Shown: positions 54,427-63,328, counted from the first letter of the stretch. The stretch is 64,000 nucleotides of DNA from Bacteroides pyogenes_A (GCF_048595595.1 NZ_CP184347.1), one strand, 5' to 3'. The notes: generated by a model from the sequence alone, not told the origin. A program made the numbers and translations.

Positions 54427-55962
54427 TTATTTCGCGAAACTTACCGCGCGGGTTTCCCTGATGACGGTGATTTTCACCTGTCCGGGGTAAGTCATTTCGT
54501 CCTGTATCTTCTTTGCGATTTCGCCCGAGAGGTTTTCCGTCTGCTTGTCGTCTATCTTATCCGCTCCCACGATGACGCGAAGCTCGCGACCTGCTTGGAT
54601 GGCGTAGGTTTTCGTTACTCCGGGATACGACATGGCAAGCTGTTCCAAATCGTTCAGACGCTTGATGTAGGCTTCCACGATTTCGCGGCGTGCGCCGGGG
54701 CGTGCACCGGAAATGGCATCGCACACCTGCACGATGGGAGCCAGCAGACTCGTCATTTCCACCTCGTCGTGGTGAGCGCCGATGGCGTTGCAGATATCTG
54801 CTTTTTCTTTGTATTTCTCCGCCAGTTTCATACCCAGTAACGCATGTGGCAATTCCGGTTCCTCATCGGGCACCTTACCGATATCGTGGAGCAATCCGGC
54901 ACGTTTGGCCTTTTTCGGATTCAATCCCAATTCGGAAGCCATGACGGCGCAGAGGTTGGCTGTCTCGCGAGCGTGTTGCAATAAATTCTGTCCGTAAGAA
55001 GAACGGTATTTCATTTTACCGATGATACGGATAAGTTCCGGATGCAAGCCGTGGATGCCCAGGTCGATCGTGGTCCGTTTACCTGTTTCGATGATTTCTT
55101 CTTCCACCTGCTTCTGTACTTTAGACACCACTTCCTCGATACGCGCGGGATGGATACGTCCGTCGGTCACCAATTGATGGAGCGCCAGCCGCGCAATTTC
55201 GCGGCGTACGGGGTCGAACGCCGAAAGCACGATTGCTTCCGGAGTGTCATCGACAACGATTTCCACGCCGGTAGCCGCTTCCAACGCGCGGATGTTGCGT
55301 CCTTCACGTCCGATGATGCGTCCCTTGATTTCGTCCGATTCGATGTGGAATACCGTGACGGAGTTTTCGATGGCTGTTTCGGTGGCTACACGCTGAATGG
55401 ACTGGATCACGATGCGTTTAGCCTCTTTGCTGGCTGTCAGCTTGGCATCATCCATAATATCGTTGATGTACGACTGAGCCTGTGTTTTGGCTTCTTCTTT
55501 CAGCGATTCCACCAGACGTTCTTTCGCGTCTTCGGCAGAGAGTCCCGAAATGGTTTCCAGCTTTTCTATCTGCTGTTGCTGCATTTTGTCGAGCTCTTCT
55601 TTCTTCTTATCGACGATTACAAGCTGCGCTTCCAGATTCTCTTTTACGGCTTCGGCCTCCTGTTTCTTCCGCTGAATTTCCTCGTGGCGTTGGTTGAGTA
55701 CCATCTCCCGTTGTTTCAGTTTGTTTTCCGCCTGCTGTATTTTCTGGTTGCGCAGGGCTACCTCTTTCTCCAAGTCGGCTTTTTTGTTGAGGAACTTCTC
55801 CTTTACTTCCAGTAATTTGTTTTTCTTGATTACTTCGGCTTCGGTCTCTGCTTCTTTCAATACATTATCATATTTGGACTTCAGTATATACCGGAACAGT
55901 ATATATGAAAGAATTCCTCCTGCGATAAAGAAAGCAACGGCTGTTGTTATTATTGCTGTCAT
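54427..55962 (-). CDS. rny: Ribonuclease Y
   Basis: This 511-residue endoribonuclease has an N-terminal membrane anchor (about 3-25, AVAFFIAGGILSYILF). A long Lys/Glu-rich coiled coil follows (about 30-190), then a KH domain (GRIIGREGRNIRALEAATG, about 212-230) and an HD domain (LLHDIGKVPDEEP, about 350; AIGAHHDEVEM). It starts decay of many mRNAs at the inner face of the membrane. The length is typical. The zapA gene lies 128 bp upstream on the same strand, separated by a hairpin at 55996-56045. Confidence 0.97.
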   Translation of the reverse strand: MTAIITTAVAFFIAGGILSYILFRYILKSKYDNVLKEAETEAEVIKKNKLLEVKEKFLNKKADLEKEVALRNQKIQQAENKLKQREMVLNQRHEEIQRKKQEAEAVKENLEAQLVIVDKKKEELDKMQQQQIEKLETISGLSAEDAKERLVESLKEEAKTQAQSYINDIMDDAKLTASKEAKRIVIQSIQRVATETAIENSVTVFHIESDEIKGRIIGREGRNIRALEAATGVEIVVDDTPEAIVLSAFDPVRREIARLALHQLVTDGRIHPARIEEVVSKVQKQVEEEIIETGKRTTIDLGIHGLHPELIRIIGKMKYRSSYGQNLLQHARETANLCAVMASELGLNPKKAKRAGLLHDIGKVPDEEPELPHALLGMKLAEKYKEKADICNAIGAHHDEVEMTSLLAPIVQVCDAISGARPGARREIVEAYIKRLNDLEQLAMSYPGVTKTYAIQAGRELRVIVGADKIDDKQTENLSGEIAKKIQDEMTYPGQVKITVIRETRAVSFAK

Positions 55963-55995
55963 TTCTACATTTAATTTAAAATATATAAATAAAAA

Positions 55996-56045
55996 CGCAC
56001 TGCCAACTATCGGAACAATTTCTTATCCGGATATTTTGCAGTGCG
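55996..56045 (-). terminator. Structured hairpin between zapA and rny
   Basis: On the minus strand CGCACTGC (56045-56038) pairs with GCAGTGCG (56003-55996) and is followed by TTTTTATTT. The 34-nt interior also contains pairing segments (TATCCGG, TTCCGATA). It looks like a terminator of the zapA operon. Confidence 0.75.
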
Positions 56046-56090
56046 CGTGGTTGTTTCCTTTTCGATCGGCGGATGTCCGAAAACTTTTCT

Positions 56091-56381
56091 TCATTTTTCC
56101 TGAAAGTAGTTTTCCAACAATTCCGTCAGCTCTTTTATCTTCTCCATATAGGGAGCAGTATCGTTACGTTGTTTCAGTTTGAGCTTTTCCAGCGAAAACT
56201 GATAGGCTACCATGGGCATAATTCTTTCCGGATCGATGCTCTTATAGCGTTCCCGGTATTCATTAAGCCAGATGTTTACCTGTTTGGCAGCTTCCCGCAC
56301 CATTTGTTCCTCCTCGCGGTTGATGGTGATCGGGTAGATTAAGTCTGCTATCGGCAGGTTTATCTTTATTTTATCGTCCAT
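56091..56381 (-). CDS. zapA: Cell division protein ZapA
   Basis: The start MDDKIKINLPIADLIYP (96 residues) is used; a 9-codon longer ATG adds an Arg-rich stretch overlapping the intergenic space. The family pattern is a short beta domain (KINLPIADLIYPITINREEEQ in parts), then long helices (VREAAKQVNIWLNEY, LKLKQRNDTAPYMEKIKELTELLENY). ZapA promotes FtsZ bundling at the division ring. It follows a small coiled-coil gene by 19 bp, an arrangement common in Bacteroidetes. The rny gene follows after a terminator-like hairpin. Confidence 0.93.
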   Translation of the reverse strand: MDDKIKINLPIADLIYPITINREEEQMVREAAKQVNIWLNEYRERYKSIDPERIMPMVAYQFSLEKLKLKQRNDTAPYMEKIKELTELLENYFQEK

Positions 56382-56400
56382 ACATCTCCTTTTTCTTAAA

Positions 56401-56700
56401 CTATTCATTCAATAAAGCGATGCATTTGTCGACCTCACGCACTAATTTTGACAATCGCAGCTTCGTCTCTTTTACGTCGCCGCTGTTAAGGCTGATTGCC
56501 GCAGCTGTTTTCAGGTTTGTGTAATCGATTTCCAGTTTGTCGTATTGAGCTTGCACCTTCTCGTTTTTTAGTTTCTCATTTTCGAGAAGTTGCTTCAACC
56601 CGGCATTTTCACGTTTAAGTTCATCGTGAAGATAGATTAAATGCCGCAGTTTTGTTTCGAAGGTATTCAATAACTTTTTTTCTTCTTCGGTCATCGCCAC
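56401..56700 (-). CDS. Small coiled-coil protein upstream of zapA (ZapB-like)
   Basis: This 99-residue, almost entirely helical protein has heptads from about 5 to 65 (LLNTFETKLRHLIYLHDELK, LKQLLENEKLKNEKVQAQYDKLE). A C-terminal part follows with GDVKETKLRLSKLVREVDKCI. It has no signal peptide or membrane segment. Its position as first gene before zapA and its build resemble ZapB-type division factors. This is an inference from context; sequence identity to ZapB is not claimed. Confidence 0.72.
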   Translation of the reverse strand: MAMTEEEKKLLNTFETKLRHLIYLHDELKRENAGLKQLLENEKLKNEKVQAQYDKLEIDYTNLKTAAAISLNSGDVKETKLRLSKLVREVDKCIALLNE

Positions 56701-57050
56701 ACAAAATTGTACACAAAAATACGATTAACTCCGGTATTTCAAAAACTTTTTAGCAGAAAATGTTTTTTCTTTAAAACTTATTGTGTTGTTTGCTTTGAAA
56801 ACGATGCCCGACAGGAAGCAGATTGTCCGCATGGGGATGCAGACCGGTCATGAACATTATTTGTCATTCTTTTGCTGCCGCACTGTGCAGAGATTCCTTT
56901 ACATCCGCCATGCCCGTCGGCGTATGGTGTATTGTACTTGCCGCATAAATCGGCGGAGTGAAATGAAAAAAACGGAAAAACGCTGTGGTGTTCGGATGAT
57001 AAAGTTTATTTTTGTGCATTCGTTTTATTCTCTAAACAAAGAACAGATAT
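56701..57050. other. Intergenic region before the nucleosidase gene
   Basis: No gene is supported here; an open frame at 56783-57088 has no start context or family feature. TATTTTTG at 57008-57015 is a likely -7 box for the nucleosidase gene that begins at 57051. Confidence 0.5.
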
Positions 57051-57629
57051 ATGTGGAAAATACTGGTGACTTATGCCGTGCAGGATGAGTTTGTCGAAAT
57101 AAAATGGCCGGATGCGGAACCGTACTATGTACGTACGGGAATAGGTAAGGTGAAGGCGGCTTATCATTTGTCCGAAGCCATCCGTCAGGTGGAGCCCGAT
57201 TTGGTGCTGAACATTGGGAGCGCCGGCTCCGTCAATCATCGGGTGGGCGATGTTTTCGTATGCCGCCGCTTCGTAGACCGCGATATGCAGAAGCTTTCCG
57301 CCTTCGGACTGGAGTGGGAGATAGATACCTCCGCCTTGCTTGAGGAGAAAGGTTTTTGCAGGGATTGGACGGAAAACGGGGTTTGCAATACGGGCGACGG
57401 TTTTCTTACCGAACTGTCGGAAGTTGCCGGCGATGTGGCGGATATGGAGGCATACGCACAGGCATTCGTCTGCCGCGCAAGGCAAATTCCGTTCGTCTCG
57501 GTGAAGTATGTGACCGATATCATCGGGCAAAATTCCGTGAAGCACTGGGAAGATAAGCTGGCGGATGCCCGGCGGGGACTTTCCCATTATCTGAATGTGA
57601 TGAAAAAGGGAATTGCGCACGAAGCGTAG
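57051..57629 (+). CDS. Nucleosidase of the MTA/SAH nucleosidase superfamily
   Basis: This 192-residue protein of the PNP/UDP superfamily has YYVRTGIGKVKAAYHLSEAI (about 25-44), the nucleobase region LNIGSAGSVNHRVGDVFV (53-70), and VADMEAYAQAFVCRARQIPFVSVKYVTD in parts (about 130-157), where the ME and D residues bind ribose and act in catalysis. It is shorter than typical MtnN (about 230). It would cleave methylthioadenosine, S-adenosylhomocysteine or a related nucleoside. It lies 33 bp before lutA on the same strand, an unusual neighbour. Confidence 0.82.
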   Translation: MWKILVTYAVQDEFVEIKWPDAEPYYVRTGIGKVKAAYHLSEAIRQVEPDLVLNIGSAGSVNHRVGDVFVCRRFVDRDMQKLSAFGLEWEIDTSALLEEKGFCRDWTENGVCNTGDGFLTELSEVAGDVADMEAYAQAFVCRARQIPFVSVKYVTDIIGQNSVKHWEDKLADARRGLSHYLNVMKKGIAHEA

Positions 57630-57662
57630 CGAAAATAGAATGTGGCTAATTAATATAAATAT

Positions 57663-58406
57663 ATGATGAAAGTAGGTTTGTTTATTCCTTGCTATGTGAA
57701 TGCTATTTATCCCAATGTGGGAGTAGCTTCGTATAAGCTGTTGACGAGTTTGGGAGTAGACGTCGATTATCCGTTGGATCAGACTTGTTGCGGACAACCG
57801 ATGGCGAATGCCGGTTTTCAGGACGAATCCCTCAGGCTGGCGTTCCGTTTCGATGAATTGTTCCGCGAATACGATTATATTGTCGGTCCTTCTGCCAGTT
57901 GCGTGTCTTTTGTGAAAGAGAACCATCCGGATATTTTGAAGAAGGAAGGGCATACTTGCCTGAGTGCCGGAAAGATTTATGATATCTGCGAGTTTGTTCA
58001 CGACGTGGTGAAGCCTGCCGGCCTGCCGTCGCGCTTTCCGCACAAAGTAAGCATTCATAACAGTTGCCACGGCGTGCGGGAACTTTCGCTTTCGGCCCCG
58101 AGCGAAAAAAATATTCCTTATTATAATAAGTTGCGCAATCTGCTCGGTCTGGTAGAAGGGGTGGAAGTGTTCGAACCTTCCCATACGGACGAATGCTGCG
58201 GATTCGGCGGAATGTTTGCCGTGGAGGAACAGGCGGTATCCGTCTGCATGGCACGCGATAAGGTGAAAGACCATATCGGCACGGGAGCCGAGTATATAAC
58301 CGGAGCCGACAGCTCGTGTCTGATGCACATGCAAGGTGTCATCGAGCGCGAACATTTGCCGGTGCGGGTCATGCATATTGTAGAAATTTTAGCATCGGGA
58401 CTATGA
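57663..58406 (+). CDS. lutA: Lactate utilisation protein LutA
   Basis: This 247-residue cytoplasmic protein has two CCG domains: QTCCGQPMANAG (about 40-51) and DECCGFGGMFAVEE (about 178-191). Extra Cys are in SASCVSFV and SSCLMHM. LutA, LutB and LutC form an iron-sulfur complex that oxidises L-lactate to pyruvate. The ATG of lutB overlaps its stop (ATGA, 58403-58406), so the two are translationally coupled. The start follows a nucleosidase gene by 33 bp. Confidence 0.94.
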   Translation: MMKVGLFIPCYVNAIYPNVGVASYKLLTSLGVDVDYPLDQTCCGQPMANAGFQDESLRLAFRFDELFREYDYIVGPSASCVSFVKENHPDILKKEGHTCLSAGKIYDICEFVHDVVKPAGLPSRFPHKVSIHNSCHGVRELSLSAPSEKNIPYYNKLRNLLGLVEGVEVFEPSHTDECCGFGGMFAVEEQAVSVCMARDKVKDHIGTGAEYITGADSSCLMHMQGVIEREHLPVRVMHIVEILASGL

Positions 58407-59788
58407 GTACACGACATTCGGAAGCTGCTGAAAAGTTCTTGCAAAACAGCAAGATGGCGGCATGGCATAACGAAACTCTTTGGATGGTTCGCGCCAAAAG
58501 GGATAAAATAAGCAAGACGGTTCCCGAATGGGAAGAGTTGCGCGACAAAGCCTGCGAGTTGAAACTTTATTCGAACAGTCATCTCGACGAGCTTTTGGTG
58601 GAGTTTGAGAAGAACGCCGAGGCAAATGGCGCTATCGTTCATTGGGCGAAAGATGCCGGCGAGTATTGCCGGATCGTTTACGATATCCTGAGCGCTCATA
58701 AGGTGAAGCGGTTTGTGAAGAGCAAATCGATGCTTGCCGAAGAGTGCGGGTTGAATCCTTTTCTGATGGAACGGGGCATCGACGTAGTGGAAACCGACCT
58801 GGGCGAACGAATCTTGCAGTTGATGCATCTGGAGCCGAGCCACATTGTTTTGCCCGCCATTCATATCAAGCGCGAGCAGGTGGGCGAATTGTTCGAGAAG
58901 GAAATGGGAACCGAAAAAGGCAATTTCGACCCTACTTACCTCACTCACGCAGCGCGGAAGAACCTGCGTTCCCGTTTCCTGAATGCCGAAGCAGCCATGA
59001 CCGGAGCCAACTTTGCCGTGGCTTCTACCGGAGATATCGTGGTTTGTACCAACGAGGGAAATGCCGATATGGGTACTTCGTATCCGAAGTTGAACATCGC
59101 AGCCTTCGGTATGGAAAAGATTGTGCCCGATATGGAATCGTTGGGGATATTCACCCGTTTGCTGGCACGGTCGGCTACCGGACAGCCCATCACTACATAT
59201 ACCTCTCATTACCGCCGTCCGCGCGAAGGGGGAGAATATCACATCATCATCGTCGACAACGGGCGGAGCGCCTTGCTTTCGCATCCCGAACATATTAAGA
59301 CGCTGAATTGCATCCGTTGCGGCGCTTGCATGAATACCTGTCCTGTCTATCGCCGTAGCGGAGGATACTCTTATACTTATTTTATTCCCGGACCCATCGG
59401 CATCAACCTCGGTATGGTGCACGATCCCGAGAAATATTCAGACAATCTGTCGGCTTGCTCTTTGTGTCTGTCTTGCTCGTGCGTTTGTCCCGCGAAGGTC
59501 GACTTGGGCGAGCAGATTTATAAGTGGCGACAGGAACTCGACCGGTTGGGCAAGGCAAGCAAACAGAAGAAGATGATGTCCGGCGGCATGAAGTTGCTCA
59601 TGGAGCGTCCCGCATTGTTCAATGCGGCATTGCGGGCTGCGCCGATGGTCAATGCCTTGCCTCGTTTCATGAAGTATCACGCCCTGAATGACTGGGGAAA
59701 AGGGAGGGAACTCCCGAAATTCGCTCCGGAGTCGTTCAATGAGATGTGGAAGAAAAACAAAGTACAGAAAAAGGAGGAGAAGAAATGA
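58403..59788 (+). CDS. lutB: Lactate utilisation protein LutB
   Basis: The start MSTRHSEAAEKFLQ (461 residues) at the lutA stop is chosen over a 29-codon longer frame inside lutA. The N-terminal 300 residues form the DUF162-like/LUD domain (TGANFAVASTGDIVV near 195-209, PKLNIAAFGMEKIVPD). A double 4Fe-4S ferredoxin region follows (CIRCGACMNTCP near 305-316; CSLCLSCSCVCP near 355-366). It carries electrons in the LutABC lactate oxidase. It overlaps lutC by 4 bp. Confidence 0.95.
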   Translation: MSTRHSEAAEKFLQNSKMAAWHNETLWMVRAKRDKISKTVPEWEELRDKACELKLYSNSHLDELLVEFEKNAEANGAIVHWAKDAGEYCRIVYDILSAHKVKRFVKSKSMLAEECGLNPFLMERGIDVVETDLGERILQLMHLEPSHIVLPAIHIKREQVGELFEKEMGTEKGNFDPTYLTHAARKNLRSRFLNAEAAMTGANFAVASTGDIVVCTNEGNADMGTSYPKLNIAAFGMEKIVPDMESLGIFTRLLARSATGQPITTYTSHYRRPREGGEYHIIIVDNGRSALLSHPEHIKTLNCIRCGACMNTCPVYRRSGGYSYTYFIPGPIGINLGMVHDPEKYSDNLSACSLCLSCSCVCPAKVDLGEQIYKWRQELDRLGKASKQKKMMSGGMKLLMERPALFNAALRAAPMVNALPRFMKYHALNDWGKGRELPKFAPESFNEMWKKNKVQKKEEKK

Positions 59789-60366
59789 GCAGCAGAGAAG
59801 AAATACTGGCCGCTATCCGGCGGAATACGCAGAAGCGGTATGAGAAACCCGACGTGCGGATAGAGAAGCGATTAAGCTATGCAGATAAGATCGGGCAGTT
59901 TTGCTCCGTCAGCCGGGCGGTCGGTGGTCGGGCGGTGGTACTTGGCGAGGGAGAAGACCTGAACGAGGCGATTCGAAGTGTTTATCCTTCTGCCAAGCGC
60001 ATAGCTTCCGTGCTTCCGGAGGTCACGTGCGCTACCTTCAATCCCGATGAGTTGGACGATCCGAAAGAACTCGACGGTACAGATCTGGCGGTGATTTCCG
60101 GCGAATGGGGTGTGGCGGAGAACGGGGCGGTGTGGATTCCGCAGACGGTGAAGCACAAAGCCGTGTATTTTATTGCCGAACGGCTGGTGATACTGCTCGA
60201 CCGGAATCGTATTGTAGATACCATGTACGATGCTTACCGGAAGTTGGATAAACAGCCGTATGAGTTCGGGACGTTCATCTCGGGACCTTCGAAAACGGCT
60301 GATATCGAGCAGGCGTTGGTCATGGGAGCGCACGGCGCAAGGGAGGTTACGGTCATTCTTGTCTGA
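59785..60366 (+). CDS. lutC: Lactate utilisation protein LutC
   Basis: This 193-residue LUD-domain protein has EVTCATFNPDELDD near 75, LAVISGEWGVAENGAVWI (about 102-119, the family core) and TFISGPSKTADIEQALVMGAHG (about 160-181) close to the end. It completes the LutABC complex. Its start ATG overlaps the lutB stop and is preceded by AAGGAGGAGAAG, a strong Shine-Dalgarno-like run that is rare in this phylum and here is also coding sequence of lutB (Lys/Glu tail). Confidence 0.93.
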   Translation: MSSREEILAAIRRNTQKRYEKPDVRIEKRLSYADKIGQFCSVSRAVGGRAVVLGEGEDLNEAIRSVYPSAKRIASVLPEVTCATFNPDELDDPKELDGTDLAVISGEWGVAENGAVWIPQTVKHKAVYFIAERLVILLDRNRIVDTMYDAYRKLDKQPYEFGTFISGPSKTADIEQALVMGAHGAREVTVILV

Positions 60367-60419
60367 CGTGTGTCGGGCAAGGAAGTACATAATTGCAAAT
60401 CAGAGCCTTTATTTGATTG

Positions 60420-61035
60420 AAACGAAGGCTCTCTTTGGGGTAAACCAAGGTTCTCTTTTGAGAAAACAGAATCTCTCTTTTGAGAAATGGAGATCATTTT
60501 TTGGAGAAGCGAAAGTTATCTTTTTAGAAAACGGAGGCTCTTTTTGAAGCAACGAAGCTCCTCTTTTGGGAAAGCGGAATCTCTCTTTTGAGCAATGGAG
60601 ATTCTTTTTGGGAGAAGCGAAAGTTATCTTTTTAGAAAACGGAGGCTCTTTTTGAAGCAACGAAGCTCCTCTTTTGGGAAAGCGGAATCTCTCTTTTGAG
60701 AAATGGAGATCATTTTTTGGAGAAGCGAAAGTTATCTTTTTAGAAAACGGAGGCTCTTTTTGAAGCAACGAAGCTCCTCTTTTGGGAAAGCGGAATCTCT
60801 CTTTTGAGAAATGGAGATCATTTTTTGGAGAAGCGAAAGTTATCTTTTTAGAAAACGGAGGCTCTTTTTGAAGCAACGAAGCTCCTCTTTGAGGAAAGCG
60901 GAATCTCTCTTTTGAGCAATGGAGATCATTTTTAGGAGAAACGAAGTTCTTCTTTTGAGAAAGCGAAGGCTCTTTTTTGAACAACAAAGCTCCTCTTTTG
61001 GGAAAACGGAATCTCTCCTCTTGAGAAAACGGAAC
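60420..61035. repeat. 108-bp tandem repeat built of five 21-22-bp subunits
   Basis: GAAGCAACGAAGCTCC recurs at 60546, 60654, 60762 and 60870 (108 bp each), with a degenerate copy near 60979. Each unit splits into blocks of 21, 22, 22, 21 and 22 bp that resemble each other (variants of AACGGAGGCTCTTTTTGAAGC and AAGCGGAATCTCTCTTTTGAG). It occupies nearly all of the gap between lutC and the kinase gene and makes long open frames on the minus strand. Confidence 0.95.
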
Positions 61036-61097
61036 GTTTGTCTGAAGGTATTGTTATTTAATTTATCGATCATTAAAAATTAATCATTTATCATCAC

Positions 61098-61970
61098 GTG
61101 TATTCGAATAAAGTTAAAAAAATTGCTGCCGTACACGACCTTTGCGGCATAGGGAGACTTTCACTGACGGTTGTCATTCCCATTCTTTCGTCCATGGGCT
61201 TTCAGGTATGCCCCCTGCCTACGGCAGTTCTTTCCAACCATACGCAGTATCCCGATTTCTCTTTTCTCGACCTGACGGATGAAATGCCGAAAATCATTGC
61301 CGAATGGAAAAGGCTGGGGATGAGGTTCGACGCCATCTATACCGGATATCTGGGCTCTTCCCGGCAGATTCGCATAGTTTCCGACTTTATCGACAACTTC
61401 CGTCAGCCTGACGGATTGGTTGTTGTCGATCCGGTATTGGGCGACAACGGTCGGCTGTACACCAATTTCGATGTAAAGATGGTGGAAGAGATGCGTCATC
61501 TCGTTGCCAAAGCGGATGTGATTACGCCTAACCTGACGGAGGTGTTTTATCTGTTGGACCGCCCGTATGAGACCGCTCATGCGGATGAAGAAGTGAAAGA
61601 GTATCTGCGGTTGCTTTCCGATAAAGGTCCGCAGGTGGTTGTCATCACCAGCGTGCCTGTAAGCGGCGACAGCCATAAAACTTCCGTTTATGCTTACAAT
61701 CGTCAGGGAGACCGTTACTGGAAGATTACCTGCCCTTACCTGCCTGCTCATTATCCGGGCACGGGAGATACGTTTACAAGTGTCATTACCGGGGCGTTGA
61801 TGCAAGGCGACAGTCTGCCGATTGCTTTGGATCGTGCCACTCAGTTCATCCTTCAAGGCATTCGCGCCACTTTCGGCTATGAATACGACAACCGTGAAGG
61901 AATCCTTCTGGAAAAAGTGTTGCACAATCTCGACATGCCCATTCAAAGCTCCAGCTACGAATTGATATGA
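61098..61970 (+). CDS. Pyridoxal/pyridoxamine kinase (PdxY/PdxK type)
   Basis: A GTG start gives 290 residues. Features of the ribokinase-like PLP kinases are IAAVHDLCGIGRLSL (about 8-22), YTGYLGSSRQI near 85, VVDPVLGDNGRLY near 111-123 and PNLTEVFYLL near 147. The catalytic PGTGDTFTSVITGALM is near 221-236 (anion hole GTGD). It phosphorylates vitamin B6 vitamers in the salvage of PLP, the cofactor of the aminotransferases in this window. It stands alone behind a long repeat array. Confidence 0.9.
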   Translation: MYSNKVKKIAAVHDLCGIGRLSLTVVIPILSSMGFQVCPLPTAVLSNHTQYPDFSFLDLTDEMPKIIAEWKRLGMRFDAIYTGYLGSSRQIRIVSDFIDNFRQPDGLVVVDPVLGDNGRLYTNFDVKMVEEMRHLVAKADVITPNLTEVFYLLDRPYETAHADEEVKEYLRLLSDKGPQVVVITSVPVSGDSHKTSVYAYNRQGDRYWKITCPYLPAHYPGTGDTFTSVITGALMQGDSLPIALDRATQFILQGIRATFGYEYDNREGILLEKVLHNLDMPIQSSSYELI

Positions 61971-62216
61971 CGGGCGGTCCTCAAACAGGCGAAATATAAA
62001 AATATTCGCAAAGAAAAGTGTACCGAAGTTTCTTTTGCCGAGACGATATTTCGCAGGAGATATACTTTGAGCCGATAAAATTATCTTTCTTACAAACTCA
62101 TGAGTTCGAAAGTTATAAGGTGCGGCTTCTATTTCTCACTCTTTGCTTTGAGATGTTTTTTGCAGAATCGGTAAATCCCCAATTGTACTATACATATTAG
62201 CTTCTTTTAGCTCGCG

Positions 62217-62289
62217 CACGGGAGGAGAGGCTCGAACTCCCGACACCCGGTTTTGGAGACCGGTGCTCTACCAACTGAGCTACTCCCGT
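62217..62289 (-). tRNA. tRNA-Trp (anticodon CCA)
   Basis: A full 73-nt cloverleaf is readable on the minus strand. The acceptor is ACGGGAG/CTCCCGT with discriminator G. The D-arm GCTC...GAGC contains AGTTGGTA. The anticodon stem CCGGT/ACCGG has loop CTCCAAA (anticodon CCA), and the T-arm contains TTCGAGC. The 3' CCA is not encoded. No other gene lies in 61971-62216. Confidence 0.97.
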
Positions 62290-62355
62290 GTTTGCGGCTG
62301 CAAAGGTAACAGAAACTTCCGAATCTGCAAGCGTTCGCTCGTGTAAGTTTCAAGA

Positions 62356-62709
62356 TTATTTTAATTTTTCCCATTCATCGGCCTTGAAGCCTACTAAGAC
62401 AAAAGTGTCGGTCACTACCAGCGGGCGTTTCACGAGTTTCCCGTTGGAAGCCAACAAGCCGATTTGTTCCTCTTCGCTCATTGCCGGCAGCTTTTCTTTC
62501 AGGTTCAGTTCTTTATAAACCAACCCGCTGGTGTTGAAAAACTTCTTTACCGGCAGGCCGCTGAGCGGAATCCATGCTTTCAGCTCCTCCACCGTAGGAT
62601 TTTCTTCCACGATAAGCCTGCTTGTGTATGCTATTTTGTTTTCTATCAGCCATTTTTCGGCTTTCCGGCATGTGCTGCATGCGGGGTATTGCAAAAATAA
62701 AGGTTTCAT
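62356..62709 (-). CDS. ArsC/Spx family thioredoxin-fold protein
   Basis: This 117-residue protein starts KPLFLQYPACSTCRKAEKWL in parts, with the ArsC/Spx Cys pair CSTC at residues 11-14. IPLSGLPVKKFFNTSGLVYKEL is central and LVKRPLVVTDTFVLVGF near 92-108 is typical of the YffB/Spx-like group. Members are called arsenate reductase-like, but most have no shown arsenate activity, and no other ars gene is near. A role in thiol redox or as a regulator is equally possible. It is followed by the glycosylase-like gene's end on the same strand. Confidence 0.9.
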   Translation of the reverse strand: MKPLFLQYPACSTCRKAEKWLIENKIAYTSRLIVEENPTVEELKAWIPLSGLPVKKFFNTSGLVYKELNLKEKLPAMSEEEQIGLLASNGKLVKRPLVVTDTFVLVGFKADEWEKLK

Positions 62710-62743
62710 AATGATAATATTTAGCGGTTCTTATTCCATGTTT

Positions 62744-63328
62744 TTACAATTCATAGCCCAGTTCTAAAAACATATTGCGATAGGCAGCCCCTTTCTTCTC
62801 CAAGGCCAGCGGGTATGCCCGTGAGGAAGAGGGCATGCGATAGAGCTTCATCGCCCGGTTCTCAAAAAGAAATTCTGTGAAATCGCCCACTTTGGGTTCT
62901 TTCGTGGCAAACTGTCCGCACAGGGTGTCTGTCGCTTTTTGTCCGGTGGTGACCAATGCTTTGCATAGCGGAATCTTTCGCAGCAAGGCGGCAATGTCGG
63001 TAGGGCGAACCACTTCCAAAAATTTGTCGGAAGCGTTGTCTTGCAACCGTCGGACACAGGTGGCCGTGTCGAACAAAGCAATCCCTTTCTCGTTCAGAAA
63101 ATCGACGATTCGCTCGCGGCAGAAAGCTTTCCGCGTATCGTTGAGGAAATGCTCTTTATCGTTGAAGAATAAAAGCCCGAAAATCCTCCACATGTCATTG
63201 TTCAGGTTCGGGTAATAAAAATCCATCGACCATCGTTTCTTTTGCGGAGGAAAGCTTCCCAGCATCAACAACTTTGCCTCAGGCGGAAGAAAAGGCTCCA
63301 GCGGATGTTTCTCTATTTCTATTTCCAT
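62744..63328 (-). CDS. Uracil-DNA glycosylase superfamily protein
   Basis: This 194-residue protein has the Mug/UDG-like sequence: LLMLGSFPPQKKRWSMDFYYPN near 20-41 in parts (motif I GSFPP), NDMWRIFGLLFF, GIALFDTATCVRR near 82-94, ALVTTGQKATDTL near 122-134, and RMPSSSRAYPL near 163 (motif II HPS replaced by PSSSR). The fold suggests removal of deaminated bases from DNA. Several members of this branch have unproven activity, so the substrate is open. Confidence 0.82.
   Translation of the reverse strand: MEIEIEKHPLEPFLPPEAKLLMLGSFPPQKKRWSMDFYYPNLNNDMWRIFGLLFFNDKEHFLNDTRKAFCRERIVDFLNEKGIALFDTATCVRRLQDNASDKFLEVVRPTDIAALLRKIPLCKALVTTGQKATDTLCGQFATKEPKVGDFTEFLFENRAMKLYRMPSSSRAYPLALEKKGAAYRNMFLELGYEL

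Noticed and set aside
55963..56090. 6S RNA gene next to zapA
   Set aside because: 6S RNA sits beside zapA in many bacteria, but the gap is only 128 nt and the visible structure is a single hairpin with a T-run, which fits a terminator better.
56783..57088. 101-codon plus-strand frame before the nucleosidase
   Set aside because: It overlaps the nucleosidase start and has no family feature; the promoter for the nucleosidase lies within it.
58316..58402. 29-codon longer start for lutB
   Set aside because: It lies within lutA; the ATGA overlap start matches the second overlap between lutB and lutC.
60409..61073. 192- and 77-codon minus-strand frames in the 108-bp array
   Set aside because: The 108-bp unit is a multiple of three and stop-free in this frame, so the repeats extend the frame without coding evidence. 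The Ser/Phe/Lys-rich product has no signal or family.
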